A stretch of DNA of 64,000 bases. Origin: Temnopleurus reevesii (lineage: Eukaryota; Echinodermata; Echinoidea; Temnopleuroida; Temnopleuridae). The position numbers and the translations under genes were made by a program. The notes beneath the pieces were generated by a model. That model had not been told where the DNA came from. It did no database searches and saw nothing but the letters and a program-made list of their open reading frames with translations. This document shows positions 1 to 13,400 of this stretch, in pieces (position 1 is the stretch's first letter; each line of letters starts with the position of its first letter). Location: assembly GCA_036244855.1 (NCBI GenBank), contig BQKZ01000092.1:134154-198153 (forward strand). The letters run 5' to 3'.

Positions 1-1492
1 ACTGTTTTATTGAAATGCCAAATAGGAGGTAGTCCTCAGCCTATCATCCGCTGGTTCCATAATGGTGGACCAGTACAAGGTCCAAGATTTACAACTCTGT
101 TTGAAAAAGATGGCAACACAGTTCTTGTCATTAACCCATTGGAGGAAAATGACAAAGAGTTCCAGTGTGTTGGTACCAATGACTACGGTTCTGTTACTAC
201 CACTTTCAAGATCGATATTACCAAAGGTGTTGAAGTTACAGAGAAGCAAATTGAAACAACAACAGTTGAGGTAACTAAAGAACAGGTTGAACAACCTGAG
301 ATCAGTGTTTCTGTCACTAAAGAAATTGAAGGTGATGAGGTTACGCAGGTGATAACTGGCATTGAAGTAGAGAGCACTAAGCCTGAGGAAGTCACTTCTA
401 CCATTGAGATAACACAACGTGAGGAGCAACTTCCTCTTGAAGGCCCAACAGAAGTTGTCTTGAGCATCGAGACCAAACTAGAAGAGGCTAAGAAACTTCC
501 AGCAGTAGTTGCCCAAGTACCAGACATGCATGAGAAGGTGCCTAATGAATCATCTGTGCCACTCGCCCCCATGGAACTCACACCAAAAGAAGTTGATGAA
601 TTACCTATAGCTACTGTTGAACTTCCAGGTACAGAAGAGAAACAAGTCTTTGAAAAACCAAGTGAAGTTATATCCATCCAAATCAAACCAGAAGAAATTC
701 AGGAACTTCCTGCTGCAGTAGTTGAAGTTACCCAGAAGGATGAAAAAGCAGTACATGACACACCAACGAATGTTTCTGCTATTGAAATCAGGCCTGAGGA
801 AGTTGAGGAAATTTCTGGCTTGACAGTTGAACTTCCTGAAATAGAGGAAAAGCAATTGCATGTAGCTCCTGGTGAAGTTGTTTCATTGCACATCAAACCA
901 GAAGATGTAGAGGAATTGCCAACAGCTGTCGTTGAAGTAACTCATCAACAAATAAGTGAAAAGGTAGAAGCACCGGTAGAGCTTGCACCAACTGAAGTGA
1001 AACCACAGGATGTGACGGAACTCTCAGAAGATGTCATAGAAGTGGCACCAGATCAACAAGAGCCCGTTGATATTACCCTGGCACCCGATTTAAAGAAGGA
1101 ACAGGCAACTACTGAAATCACAGTTGAAAGGAAAGCTCCTGATTCAATCGAAGTTCAGCTTGAAGAGAAGCAGAAAGTGGACATAAGTGTCAAATCTGTA
1201 GAATTGCCACAAGAAACTGAGGAAGTCTCCATCGACATTGAACAGATAGAGAAACCAACAGAGAATCGCGAAGTGGCCACTGTGACAATCGAAAAAGGAG
1301 CCCCAGAGATGCCTGAAATATCACTAGAAATTCAGCCGTTGCAGAAGGATGAAGTGACTGTAGATATGACCACCATAGAAAAGGAGAGTGTCGAGATGCA
1401 AAAGATCATCCCTGAGGAGAAGCACAGAGAGGAAGTGTCCCTTGATGTCACTGAGGAATACCCTGAAATCACACTCCAGATTGAGAAGGGTG
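1..1492 (+). CDS. Exon 1 (5' partial): end of an Ig domain plus PEVK-like repeat linker
   Basis: Open from the first base (frame 1) to a GTGAGT donor at 1493; ends in phase 1. Residues 1-76 are most of an I-set Ig domain: B-strand Cys at 6, core Trp at 18 (IIRWF) and F-strand Cys at 56 (FQCVGTNDYG). The A strand lies upstream of the window. From residue 77 to 497 the sequence is a linker rich in E, V, P, K and T without Cys or Trp, as in titin PEVK segments. Residues about 151-358 form a repeat of about 35 residues (see the repeat entry). The linker should be an extended, elastic, charged chain. The next in-frame codons past the donor reach a stop within three codons, which supports the splice site. 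Confidence 0.85.
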
Positions 1493-4400
1493 GTGAGTAA
1501 AGGCTCAATATTAAGCATGCCGCATGGCCAGCACAGTACCGGTATACACTTGTTTGCTAATGGCCTGTGCAAATGCTTGAAGGCGGTCATGGAATGTTAG
1601 TCAAGAGTCTGTTTCAAGTATCCTGATTTGACTCATGTGATTAGCATATATATGCCAGCATTTCGATTACAAGACAACAATTTGTCTCAACGAATCTACA
1701 AACTGCATGCAGATGTCTATAGTTTGATGGAACCAAATGTTATTGCCATGGCAATGACAATGAGATGGAGGGAGTCAAATGTTGTCATACATGCATGATC
1801 ATTTGCATGTCTCAGTTGACATCAAATGAGGCTGTCCAACTTATTCATATATTGCATGTTCTTGTACAAATGCGAATAATCCAGCATGATTATGCAGGTC
1901 ATATTTGCGGAAGACACTGGCAACTTTAGATATTGAATTCTCAGGAAACTGAAGGAATTGAAAAATATACCTTTGCTCAGAATATATGCCTGTTTTGTAT
2001 CTGGATCTTGTGTTGCTTGTTTTCTTGGATTGAACATCAAAATGTGTCTTTTTCATCACCTGAGCGAAAATTGTTGAACATCTTGCAAAGTTATATTATT
2101 TTGGCAATGTCTTGGTCTGTGATTTATTCATAGATTTCTGTAGTTGTGATAAATGCACATTATTATTTTTGCATGTGCTGGCACAAGTGGGGAAATTTAG
2201 AGACAATCTTGGATAACCTGCAAAAAGGATAAGTGAAAGTGATTCCTTCCCCTAATCCCTCTGAAAAGAGGGAGTCTGATTATTTTTTTTCCAGAGAATA
2301 TGAGAATAACTCGGTTTGGGGTGAAGCCATTTTTTGTAGCTTTATAGTGTCTGGAGAAGTGAGAAAGAAAAGTGAACATTCCTTAATAGTGAATAGAAAG
2401 AAAGACAAAAAGGAAAGAGGAGTGAGAGGGAGAGATGATTGATGCTGAGAAGAAAAATCAAAGGAGATTCTCTTTCTTATGATAACTTATGAAGTAGAAA
2501 GTAGATAACACTTCTATATTGTGCTGAACCTTCAAAAAACAAAATTAGTTCTATTATGATGTGAATCAGATAAAAAAAAATTATCCTATATCACTATCTT
2601 CATCCTTTGTAGGTAATTTTTCTTTATCTAAGCATTTCTTCAATCATAAATCTCAAACTAAACTTGATTGTTCCATATTTAGTTGATTGGGAACAATTTA
2701 AGGGAGTTAATTAACATGCTTGATCAGTTTGTCCTATATATGGATGAAAGTTGGGGTAGGATTAGGGTGGTAAGCATGGTCACTGCTTTCACATTTTATT
2801 TGGTATGAAACTTTTCATTTCTGTTGTTGCACACATCATGGCTGTTTGTATTTTTGTTCTGGAGCTTGGAAATCTTGATTTTGTTAATTATTATTTTGAG
2901 ATGTTTTCTATTTATGTATCATTACAAAGCTCTACTGTCATCATCAAGGTAAAATGATTTTGATATATATTTTAAAATTTCGAAACGGAAAAGAAGTCAT
3001 GGAAATAATGAAAGGTGATCTAAATATTGAAAGGTTATTGTGATTAATTAATCTATTGGCTGTATTAAAGATGTCTTTTGAAATTGATAAAGTAGTTTCC
3101 TATGGAGAATTTAACAACTGTACATTCACATATGTGAGAGGGTTAATTCCGTGTGAAATTCTTTAGATAAAAATATTTCGTCTGCATGAATACAAACATT
3201 TGTCAATTTGCCATACTCCAACAAATATTACAATCCAAATTTATTAAACTTCATCTTATCTCATACGAAATACATTAATGTCAATATTTCCATGTCTAAC
3301 AGCAATGTTTCAAGGTTGTTCCTAACACTGTTTTCTACCTTCTCTCCTGATTAAAAAAAATAGCTGGTCCTGAGGAATTCGCTCCAGTTGAAATCACCAT
3401 GGAGAAGACTCCAGAATCGTACGAGGAGATCACCACGACAACGAAAACCACGACAATCACCACCGAGGAGGTGATGAAGATCCCAGAGGAAGTCGAGATC
3501 CAAATCAAAGACACTGCCACGAAGATCACAGAGGAGATCATCCGTGAGGTCACGACGGAACACAAGCAGGGTCCTGTGGTGGTCCAGGAACTGGTGTCGC
3601 AGGATACCACTCCTGGTGGTATCGTGTACCTCGAGTGCAGGTTCACGGGTACCCCTCTACCAACTTTCAAGTGGTATCATAATGGACAGGGGCTGAAAGG
3701 GGAGCGGTATGTGGTGATTAACTACAACGATGGGGTGAGTCAACTGTGCATCACAGAGGTAACCAAAGAAGACCATGGTACGTTTGTATGTGAGGCTACT
3801 AACCCGCTTGGTAGCGCCACAACCGTTGCCGAGATCCGCGTCTACGGTAAGTGTTTGGATTTGATGTGGCATGCAGATAGTTACACTTTTGTTTGTTTGG
3901 TTGGTTGTTTGCATGCCGTTTTAAGTTGATATTATTTATGCAATTGAATGTTTGAATTATATATAATAGATGTTTTCAAATAAAAGATTTATCAAATCTA
4001 TTACTAAATGTTCTGTGCATTGAACAAAAGAATAATTATATTTTTATGTTCAGAATTTATGAGAAATGAATAAATATGTGTTGCTTTTATCTAACATTTT
4101 GGGGTTGTGTTTCATAAAGCTGTTTTAGAGTTACACATGACTCTACAAATGGAGGGTGACCTTTTCTTCTAAAGGTGCTTACTTAGTAGCATATGGGTAA
4201 TTATTAAGCACAGGAAAGGGTAACCAGTTGTGCGTAGAGATGTGTATAGCTATATGATACACAACCCTGATGTGTGTGCTCAAAGCATGCTATTTCACTT
4301 ATTGATCGTATACATATACATGCACAATAACCACCTTCTTTTCAGCATTTTAGAATTGAATAAAGTCCTGCACATTTCAACTTTGGTTCTGTGTTATTAT

Positions 4401-7400
4401 TTCCTATTATTCAATATGTGTATTGCTGCTTGTATGTTTCATTGCTAGACACCTGAGCCTGAATGATCTTAGTATGGATAGTGAAATGTAATATATATAT
4501 TAAGTTATCTTATGATTGCATGGATGATAGAAATATGTTGATGAAGCATGACAGTTGTTATAGTATTGTGCCTGTTTGTGATGTAGTTTTGTTTGTTTTC
4601 AATTCAATTGTTTTTTCACATGTATATTTATGTTGCAAAATATTCTATTTACAATTTCCAAAAGGATATCTCTGAGTCCCATATTGAAAGTTATATACAA
4701 GTATCTTAATGTTACTAGTAATTTTATGCTAAAATATAATGAAATGTAGGTTAGATATTAAAAGAGGATAAAGCTTACTATCATCAAGTTATTGTTCAAA
4801 TAGGCTGTCTAAAAAAATTGGAATATTTTATCAAAATTTGATTATATAGAAGGACATTTTAATATGTACTGTCACCATACTTGTTCACAGCTAAATAAAA
4901 CTCTATTCAATAACACCAGGAACAAATACTAACTATTTATTTGCTTGATTTTCATCTCCACTTGTAAAAAAATAGAAGAATTACCCAAACCAGGCGAGAA
5001 GTCTGAAATTGTTCTGCCAATCGAGCAGCAAGCACCAAAGGACATCGAGATCATCATTTCTCCTCCCGAGTTCATCCAGCCAATGGTTGACATCGAGGTT
5101 GCCGAGGGTGATGATGTCAAGTTTGTAGCTCAGGTCGTTGGGTCACAGCCGATCACCATCACATGGTACCAAGAAACAAAACCAATACAGGTATGGAATT
5201 AGGCTCAACTTCTCAAAACCCACCATTACATGTCGACACAACAAACATTTAAATTGTGTATGAAAGTGTGTGAAAAGAAAAACATGGTTAGCCAGTTCCA
5301 AATTGCAAAATTACTTATTCAGTTTTGTTACACTTTCAAAGAATGTTTCCATGTTGCATATTTGCCAAAACTCTGATCAAAGACTTTGCATATACATTCC
5401 TGGTTTGTGCAACTCCTGTTAGATCAATGTATGTCACAGAAATCACAATTCAATTTAAAAAAAATGTATAAGTTGCAATTGTAGCTGCAGTCATTACAGG
5501 AATGATGCTTTTCAGACTTTTTTTTCAACATTCATGTGCCATAGAAAAATTCTTTTCATTTACATTTACAAAAAAAAACAGTTAATGCATATGGTTTTTT
5601 ACCTATTCATGTTTTTAGCATGATTTGTCAGTGACATCCTAGATTCAGCATTCCCAAATTCAATCTACTGGGAGTGATGAAAAATTTGTGAATGAGAGAA
5701 AAATTAAAAAGTATATAGAGAACACAACTCAGATAGAGGAGACTACATTTTTTTGTATCTATATGGGGAAGAAGAGTTATATAGAGAGAAGAAGAGTTAT
5801 ATATGTGAATACTTGGCGTATATTTCTTAACGTATGCTTAATGTGTAATTCTTGTATCTCTATATCCTTTACTTATACTGTAATTGTTTTATTTTGAATT
5901 TGCCAAATAAATAATAATAATAATGAATGTTGACCATATATTTATACAGGAATCTCCAGAGTTCAAGATCACTTTCGATGGGAAGACCTGCACCCTTGAG
6001 GTACCAGAAGTGCTCCCAGAAGATGCGGGCAGGTACACCTGTAAAGCCTCCAATCCAGCAGGAGAAGTCAGCAGTACTGCTGTTCTCACCATCAAAGGTC
6101 AGATATTTAAGATGTTTCATTTTTTTCCTTCCAATTTTGTCTTTTTACCCACGTTTTTGTTGTCTCTTTTATGTTTGTCCATTGAAGCATGACCACTCAT
6201 TGCTCATACTCTGTAGGATGAATTGTTCTGATCAATTTTAAACTTGTCAGTCATTATCTTCCTGGCATAGATATTTTTATAAGATGGGATACAAGCCAAT
6301 CTTGTCTTGCTGTGTCAAAAAGACACTGCAAAAAAGTGATGTATGTTTTCTAGTATACCACTTTGTCAATAGACATGTGTTTCAAGAAAGAATATAGTGA
6401 CTGTCTCTAAAGTTTTCAAGCATTGTGAGTGTACAATTTTAGTGATAGCAGTAGATGTCATTTCTTTCAGTGATTTGCAGTGGTTTTTTTTTAAGTATAA
6501 CCTGATAGTGTTTTATGAGTTAGAGAATAACTGAATAATTCACCACCTTTTGTACAGATAAATTACAACACAAATTAGGTGACCCATTTTGATAGAATAG
6601 TTATAAGTTTACATTTAATTTTTAGATTGAAGGAATTTATGTGTGTATTTGTCTGTTTTAGTTGAAACTTGTTTGTTTGTGACTTCTGCACATTTGTAAA
6701 AAACTAGGTTGTTGTTACTTTAGTACATATTTTAGAATTGCCAAATCAAGAAGAAAATTAAGAAAATACCATCTTACCATTTTTCTTAAAAACATTTTGT
6801 GTTTATAACTTATGAAACAAAGTAACAATCTTGTGTCTTCACCATAACTGCTTTAAAAATGAAACAAATTCTTGATTTGGCATATTCTGTAAATGACTTT
6901 GCATTCTCTTTGTTGACATGCTGTGATTATTTTTTGTTTTGTTTTTGTTGTCTCCTTTCTCTCCTTTCCCCCAATACTAACACCACATCTCTTCTGTTAT
7001 CTGCATTGCCTGCCCATTCCTCTTGCACTGCATGCTTTCCAACAATCTTTACTCAAGAAGATGAAGAAATTCAGAGATTACCCATTGACGAAACAGTAAC
7101 GAGTAACGTGATATATCCAAAAGAACAGAGCATGCCATCTCTAAGCCAAGATAAGGATGTGGATTATACAAGCTCATCAAGTGACGCTGAGTCAGTTCAT
7201 GAACCTGCAGAAAAATTAGTCATTGATGCAATATTAGAAAAAGCTGTTCCTGCTTTTGTATCAGAGGAAGAGGCTTCAGATCATGGTGATGAGGGGGGTG
7301 AACATATGAACAATGAGAACAAAGTGCATAAAGACTTTGGAATGGATACAAGTTTGAGCCCAGCCACATCGGACGATGAAGACGACAAAGATTCAACTAC

Positions 7401-10400
7401 CTCTGGCGAATACGACACATTGTCTGGCCCTGTCCTGCATCATGAATACTTGCACATTGATCCCAAAGCTGAACAGCATAGTCTCGCTCCAATTATTGAA
7501 GATTCAGAGCAGAGCAGCCCAGTCCAGTATAACAACAATAATGATGATGCAACAAACTTGTTGAATGCTGAAAATGAAAACAAATTTGTGCCAATTAAAG
7601 AGGATCCAGTGAATGCATCAAGGGTTCCAACGGAGAAAGCAGATCTTCCTTCTATTGATAATCTTGAGAACGATCAGGACGGCCCCGAAGATGACAGAAG
7701 GCAAGAAGAACTACTGGAATGTGCTGGTAGTTCAAAGCCTTCATCTGCTTCATCAGAAAGTGACAGATCTTCAGAGGATGAAAGAATTACTAGTCTACCT
7801 GGGAAAGAGGATCAAGACCTGACTGTCCTTGAACGGCTTCCAAGATCAACTGGGAACCTGTTGCTTGATGTGATCGCTGCAGATGACAAGCATCCTTCCT
7901 CTGAAGAGAATTTCGAGGATGATGAAGATGATGTATTTTTGGAAGAGAAGAGAAAAGAATCATTCCAAAGAGATCCGGATGCCGATGACAGCTACACTGA
8001 TTTGTCTCATAAAGCATCTGTCATTGATAGTGACTATGAGCTTCTGCTTTTCAACAAAAGACCAATATCAGATACAGAAAAGAAAGAGGAAACATCCTCA
8101 TCTAGCGACGACGAAGCCGAGTACACAGACTTAGTGAAGGAAGAGGTTACTGCGACGTCCCCTACCAAGGCCATAGCATATTCTCAATTCCTCCAACAAG
8201 CAAAGAAGATGTTGGAAGATGATGAATCACATGAAGACACTCAATCAGAATCTGATGTAACGAACACTGTACACAAGAAAGACACTGAGCCTGTTCTTAG
8301 TCCCAAGCAGGATTGGCAATCTTTTACAGTATCGCTGGAGGCAAAACACCGACTTGGCATGGTGCAGATTACTAAGAAAGAAGAGATTGTTGTATATGAG
8401 CAGGTTCTTGAGTGGAGGGAACCTCGCAAGCCATCAGACATTCCCGTGCTAGAGGACATCCCCAAGACTGCAGCAGAAGAAAGTTACCGGATGCCCGACC
8501 AACAGGAGGATGAATTACCAGAGGAATCGGGAAAATCTGTTGATGACGCATTTACTCCCCCTGTAAAGCATCGCAGACCATCATCAGTTTCTTCTTCCAA
8601 TGATGACCCGTCAATCCATTACGCTGAAATATTGCCAAGCAGTTTGCGGACGAGTAAACCACTTGACATTGCTTTAGCCAGCAGAGGGCAGGAACAGGAA
8701 CCTGAAGGTCAGCCAAGTGATGCAGAGTCAAGTGACTCATCTGCAAGAGAGGAAAAGGGCAATATAGACTCAATTGATCTCCAATTCAAGGAAAGACAAC
8801 AATCAAAGTCTCAATCTTGTTCAGAATCAGATGAATCAACACTTGACACACATTCTTCTTCTGAGAGTGAAGACAACGATGCAGGAGATGGATTTAACGA
8901 AGAACTGATCAGCCGAACAAATGCCTACGTAGTCCATGCATTCCTGCCAAGTAAACCAAGACAGCCACAAGATGTAAATATTATTGAAGAGAAGGAGCAA
9001 GCAGATTTAGAACCAACTGATCTCTTCCACTCTGAAGTTGTAATCCCTGTAGAAGGAGCTCCTTTTGTACTGAATGTAGAAAACAAGGAAGCAGCACCTG
9101 CCCTTCCTGAAGATGTAGATCCTGACATTACAGAAGAGTCTAGTGTTTCCCTTGCAGAAAGGATCTTTGTCATAGATCTTGGATCTGATCTTGAACATCT
9201 AGCTCCAACTGTCCACAAGAGAGATGATGATGCAACAGAGGAAGAGTACAGTCTTGGAGTTGTATCTGTTGCTGACAAAGTGTACCCATCTGTTGATTAC
9301 GAAATTACTGTAAGCACAGATGTCCATGATGAAGATACAGATGATGAAGGGGAAGACATTCCTCGATATACCGCAAGCATGGAATTACCTTCCCCTACAA
9401 ATGAAGAATATTCTCCACCTATTGAGGCGACACCAGCTACAGCTCCACATGAGAATGCTATCCATAGTTACCTGGAATGGACAGAACCAAGAGAATCTTC
9501 CCCCACTTCATCAGATTGTAAAGGTTTAACAGAGAGTGAACTTGAGCAAGCACTCAATGAATGTGTATCAACATCTGATCAACTTGACACTGAGTCGGAA
9601 AAAGAAGTCCCTTTACGTCAAGAAGAATTCACTGTTTCTATTGCCCCCAAGGCAATGGAGAATGCCCAAGTTGATTTCGTGTCTCATGACATTGACACAC
9701 GCTCCAAAGACACTGATACAGAGAGAGAAAGTGGAGATGAAAATAAGGATCCTCGAAATGAGGAGCAGAATCTTCAGGCCAAAGCAGAACCTATAGCAAT
9801 AGATCAAACTGAAATGTTCGTCTCTGCAGTAGACATTCCTGTAGAGGAAGTTCCAGTTATTGATCAACATTCAGATAGTTCCAGTGATAGTGGCCCTTCA
9901 TCTCCAGTCATGCTTGAACTAAAGATGCCATCAAGCCATCCTGACCCAAACAATCCTGAAGCACAATTTGTCACAGTCAAGGTGAAAGTCCAGGCACCAA
10001 AGCCAAGAAGTGTTCAAGTCTTTTTTGATGAGCCTCAGAAGCAGAGAGAGGTCTTTGCAGTTCACCAGGAGAAACAGAGAGGGAGGAAGAACAAACCGAG
10101 AAGTAGCGGAACCCAGATTAGTATGGATGACAGTGACATGCCGGATTCCTTCTTTGAATGCAGCGTAGCTTCTGATGTTTCTTATCCATCGTTTGCTGCA
10201 AATGGTGATGTGCACTTTGCTTCCACTCCTGATGAGGAAAATGCTCCTCTTGAGGCATCTTTCATTCTAGACATCACCGACCCTCAGGACAACCTTGATG
10301 ACAGCAGGAGATCTGATGAAGGAATTGATGACATTAAAAGCGATTCTCCAAAATTTCCATCAGCAGCATTGAAAGAATTAGTCCCATGCAATGTACCAGA

Positions 10401-13400
10401 TGATGAACAGAAATCCCCTCCCCGTAATCTTAAGGTTTTGCTCCAGAACTTTGATGATGTACTTTGCTTTGAGGACGTGGTTATTGTTGGCAGTGAGTCC
10501 AAAGATGAGGTAGTCAAAGAGAATGAAACTAATGAAATTCAAGAGACATTTGAAGCCTGCACATTGACACCTAGCGAAAGCACTATCAACTTTGACTTTT
10601 ATAACCATTCTGATGAACACAAACCTGTAGATGAACAACTCCCTACTACAAATTATCAGCCAGCAGAATCTCAACCCTTGCATTTGTCAGGCTCAGATGG
10701 TGTTCAAATAGAGCTAGTGCTTCCTACTGAAATCAAAACATTGCCTGAGAAGAAAGCAGATCTAGGAGATCTCTTGATGGACTATGATAATGACATTCAG
10801 TTCGATGCCAATGCACCAGATACCAATGAGGAACCCACCAACATACTTCCACCTTTAGTAGAAGGGGTTCAAGCAACAGTTGTGGAAGTTCCATCTATGG
10901 CTCCTTTCAACAAGGAAGAGCTTGACAAGGCAAATGATAGTTCACAGTCTCCTGAGACACATGACACAGTAAAGGAAGAAAGCATCCAAAGGGTGTCCAT
11001 TTCAATAGATCATCAATCGCCTGCAACAATACCCTTGGATGAGCTTCTCCAAGATTTTGATGATGACGTGCGATTTAGTGCTGGACCTGACAATGTAACC
11101 GACACAAATTCTGCCCCTGAGTCTGCTCAAGAAATAAAGCCCCAAGTGAATGAATCCTCTATGGTAGCATTCAGTGTAGAAATTGAAGTGAATACTGTTG
11201 ATCTTCTGAAGCTTTCTGACACTCCATCGAGCCTGCCGCAGGAGGAGCTGAGAAATGAGGAAGAAGAAATAATCGCCCCTTTGTCTGTCCGTACAGAAGA
11301 AGCTGCTCCAAATCTAATCCCTATTGAGGACCTACTCAAGGAATATGATGAAGATATTCACTTTGACACAAATAATACCGACATGGAAGGAGATGCTGAA
11401 GTTTTGGAGCCCATTTTGACTGGGACTAAATTTGTAGTTGATGAAGCTGAATTCAAATGCTATACAGTTGGTGCAAGTGAAGAACAGTTTTCACATCAAA
11501 AGATTGGCGATAGTTCAGTAGATGGCCAGGAAAACAAAGATGAAGGGCTTTCTGTTTATGCGATTCATACCATCACAACTGAATCAGAAAAGGAAACTGT
11601 TACAATAAACAGGACTATAGATAGTGTCTCTAGTACTCCCATTCATTATTCAAGAGAGACATATTTGGAAACAGTGACATCAGAATGGTCTTACAGCGAA
11701 TCACGGTCTAGGGATCTTGTACTAGAGTTTAGTGAAGAAAACCTTGATGAATCTGGAGCCGAACAAGAGAGATACCCTTCATTTTTCACCCCCACCAAAC
11801 CAGAATCTGAACAAACCTTTGAGGAACAGCTCACATCAATGAGTAAAGATGCGCCATACTTTGCTCAAGAACTCTGCGATCTTCTTGTTGATGTAGGAGA
11901 CATGGCCATCCTGCAGTGCCATGTTGGTGGAGAACCCTCCCCAGAAGTGACTTGGTACAAGGATGGCCAACCTGTGCAAGCAAGTGAGAATGTCACCTTC
12001 CAGATCCTGAACTTCAAGGACAAGTATGCAGAGCTTGTCATCAATTGTGCAACATTGAGCGATGAAGGGCAGTACATGGCTGAAGCAACAAACGTTCATG
12101 GCAATGCAACCTGCAGTGCGTACCTAACTGTAAGGCAAAGTGACGATTCTGAAGATGAAGATGATGCTGCTGTAGAAGGTGATGGGTCCGCCCCAGATTC
12201 TTCAAATTCCAGCAGTGATGAATTCCGCTCAGCAGAAGAGACAGACAAGTCCTCTCCTCAAAGCCAGGACAGTCAGCAATCTCCAAAACCAGCAGAGATG
12301 GTGGACAACCCTCCACAGAAAACTAAAAACTTGCCATCCCACACTTCTTCAGAATTACCCTCTAATACCTCAAATCTTGATCCTGTCCCACAATTTCTAC
12401 CCTCTAATGAATCCCCTGTGACAAATTCCTCTATGGGGTTAGAAGAAAAACCAAAGCAGGATTTGAACCCAGACCTTTCAGATGCAGATGGAAGTATCCC
12501 TCAATCCCAACAAGACGGTGATCTACCCTTGCATGATGAAGGTTTATCCTGTGAGCCTCTTGAAGAACAGGACTTGCATGGTTGTTTGTCAAAAGGTTTG
12601 ATATATTGTTCTTTATGTTTTCACAATCCACTTTCATGTATTCTCTATCATCCAATGCACCAATCTTAACACATTAACATAGAAGAGATATTTTCATTTG
12701 AATGTTTGATTTAGATCGAATTAGAATTCATGTTTATTCTCTACATTCTTGGAAGAAGACTAACTATTGCAATCTTATGTCTTGGGTCATGGAACTTTAC
12801 TATCATTTTCGTTTCAAAGAAGCTTAATTTGTATTTGTATAAAACTCAAGTTCTCCTACATGATTATTATAATTCATTGCATGCAAAATGCAATGTACAG
12901 TAGTGTTGTCAAAGCACCCTATCTATTAGATATATTTTTTCATTGGTTCAAATATTTTCTTTTCCCCAAGCATGAACAGATGGGTTGCATGGGTGACATT
13001 CACTGTGCATGGTGTAACTTTTGATATGCAATTTTGGTGTAATTGTTGGGAAAATTCAGATTAATAAATTGCAATTATATCTTATATTCTCTTACATCCT
13101 CGCTCAATTTTTAACAGGTGTTCAGATATGAAATAAATTTGTTCTTTTTTTGAAAGATACTTTCCAATCCAATACTGACATGAAGTAATTTTTATATAAT
13201 AATAGAAATGTGACTTAAGGATTGCGTTGTGCAATTTTGAATGCCCTTCCAATGTTTCTATGCTAAAGATATATTGTGATGACATATAAATGTAAACCAA
13301 TCAAAGAGCTTCTGAAACATTAAATATTTTTGGTACTTTAGAATTTTTTAAAAACAAAATTACAAAAACTTAAAAATGCTATACTTATCAATAATCACAA

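Noticed and set aside
6859..7057. Hydrophobic in-frame stretch before exon 5, looking like a signal or membrane segment
   Set aside because: It is the translated pyrimidine tract of intron 4. The AG at 7056-7057 gives the right phase and the neighbours are intracellular Ig modules.
8925..9278. Minus-strand open frames across exon 5
   Set aside because: Antisense shadows of a constrained coding exon; no splice or promoter context and Ser-rich low-complexity products.
12581..12595. Earlier donor (GCATG|GTTGTT) for exon 5
   Set aside because: Also phase 1, but weaker than AAAAG|GTTTGA at 12596; it would remove only five residues. Not fully excluded.
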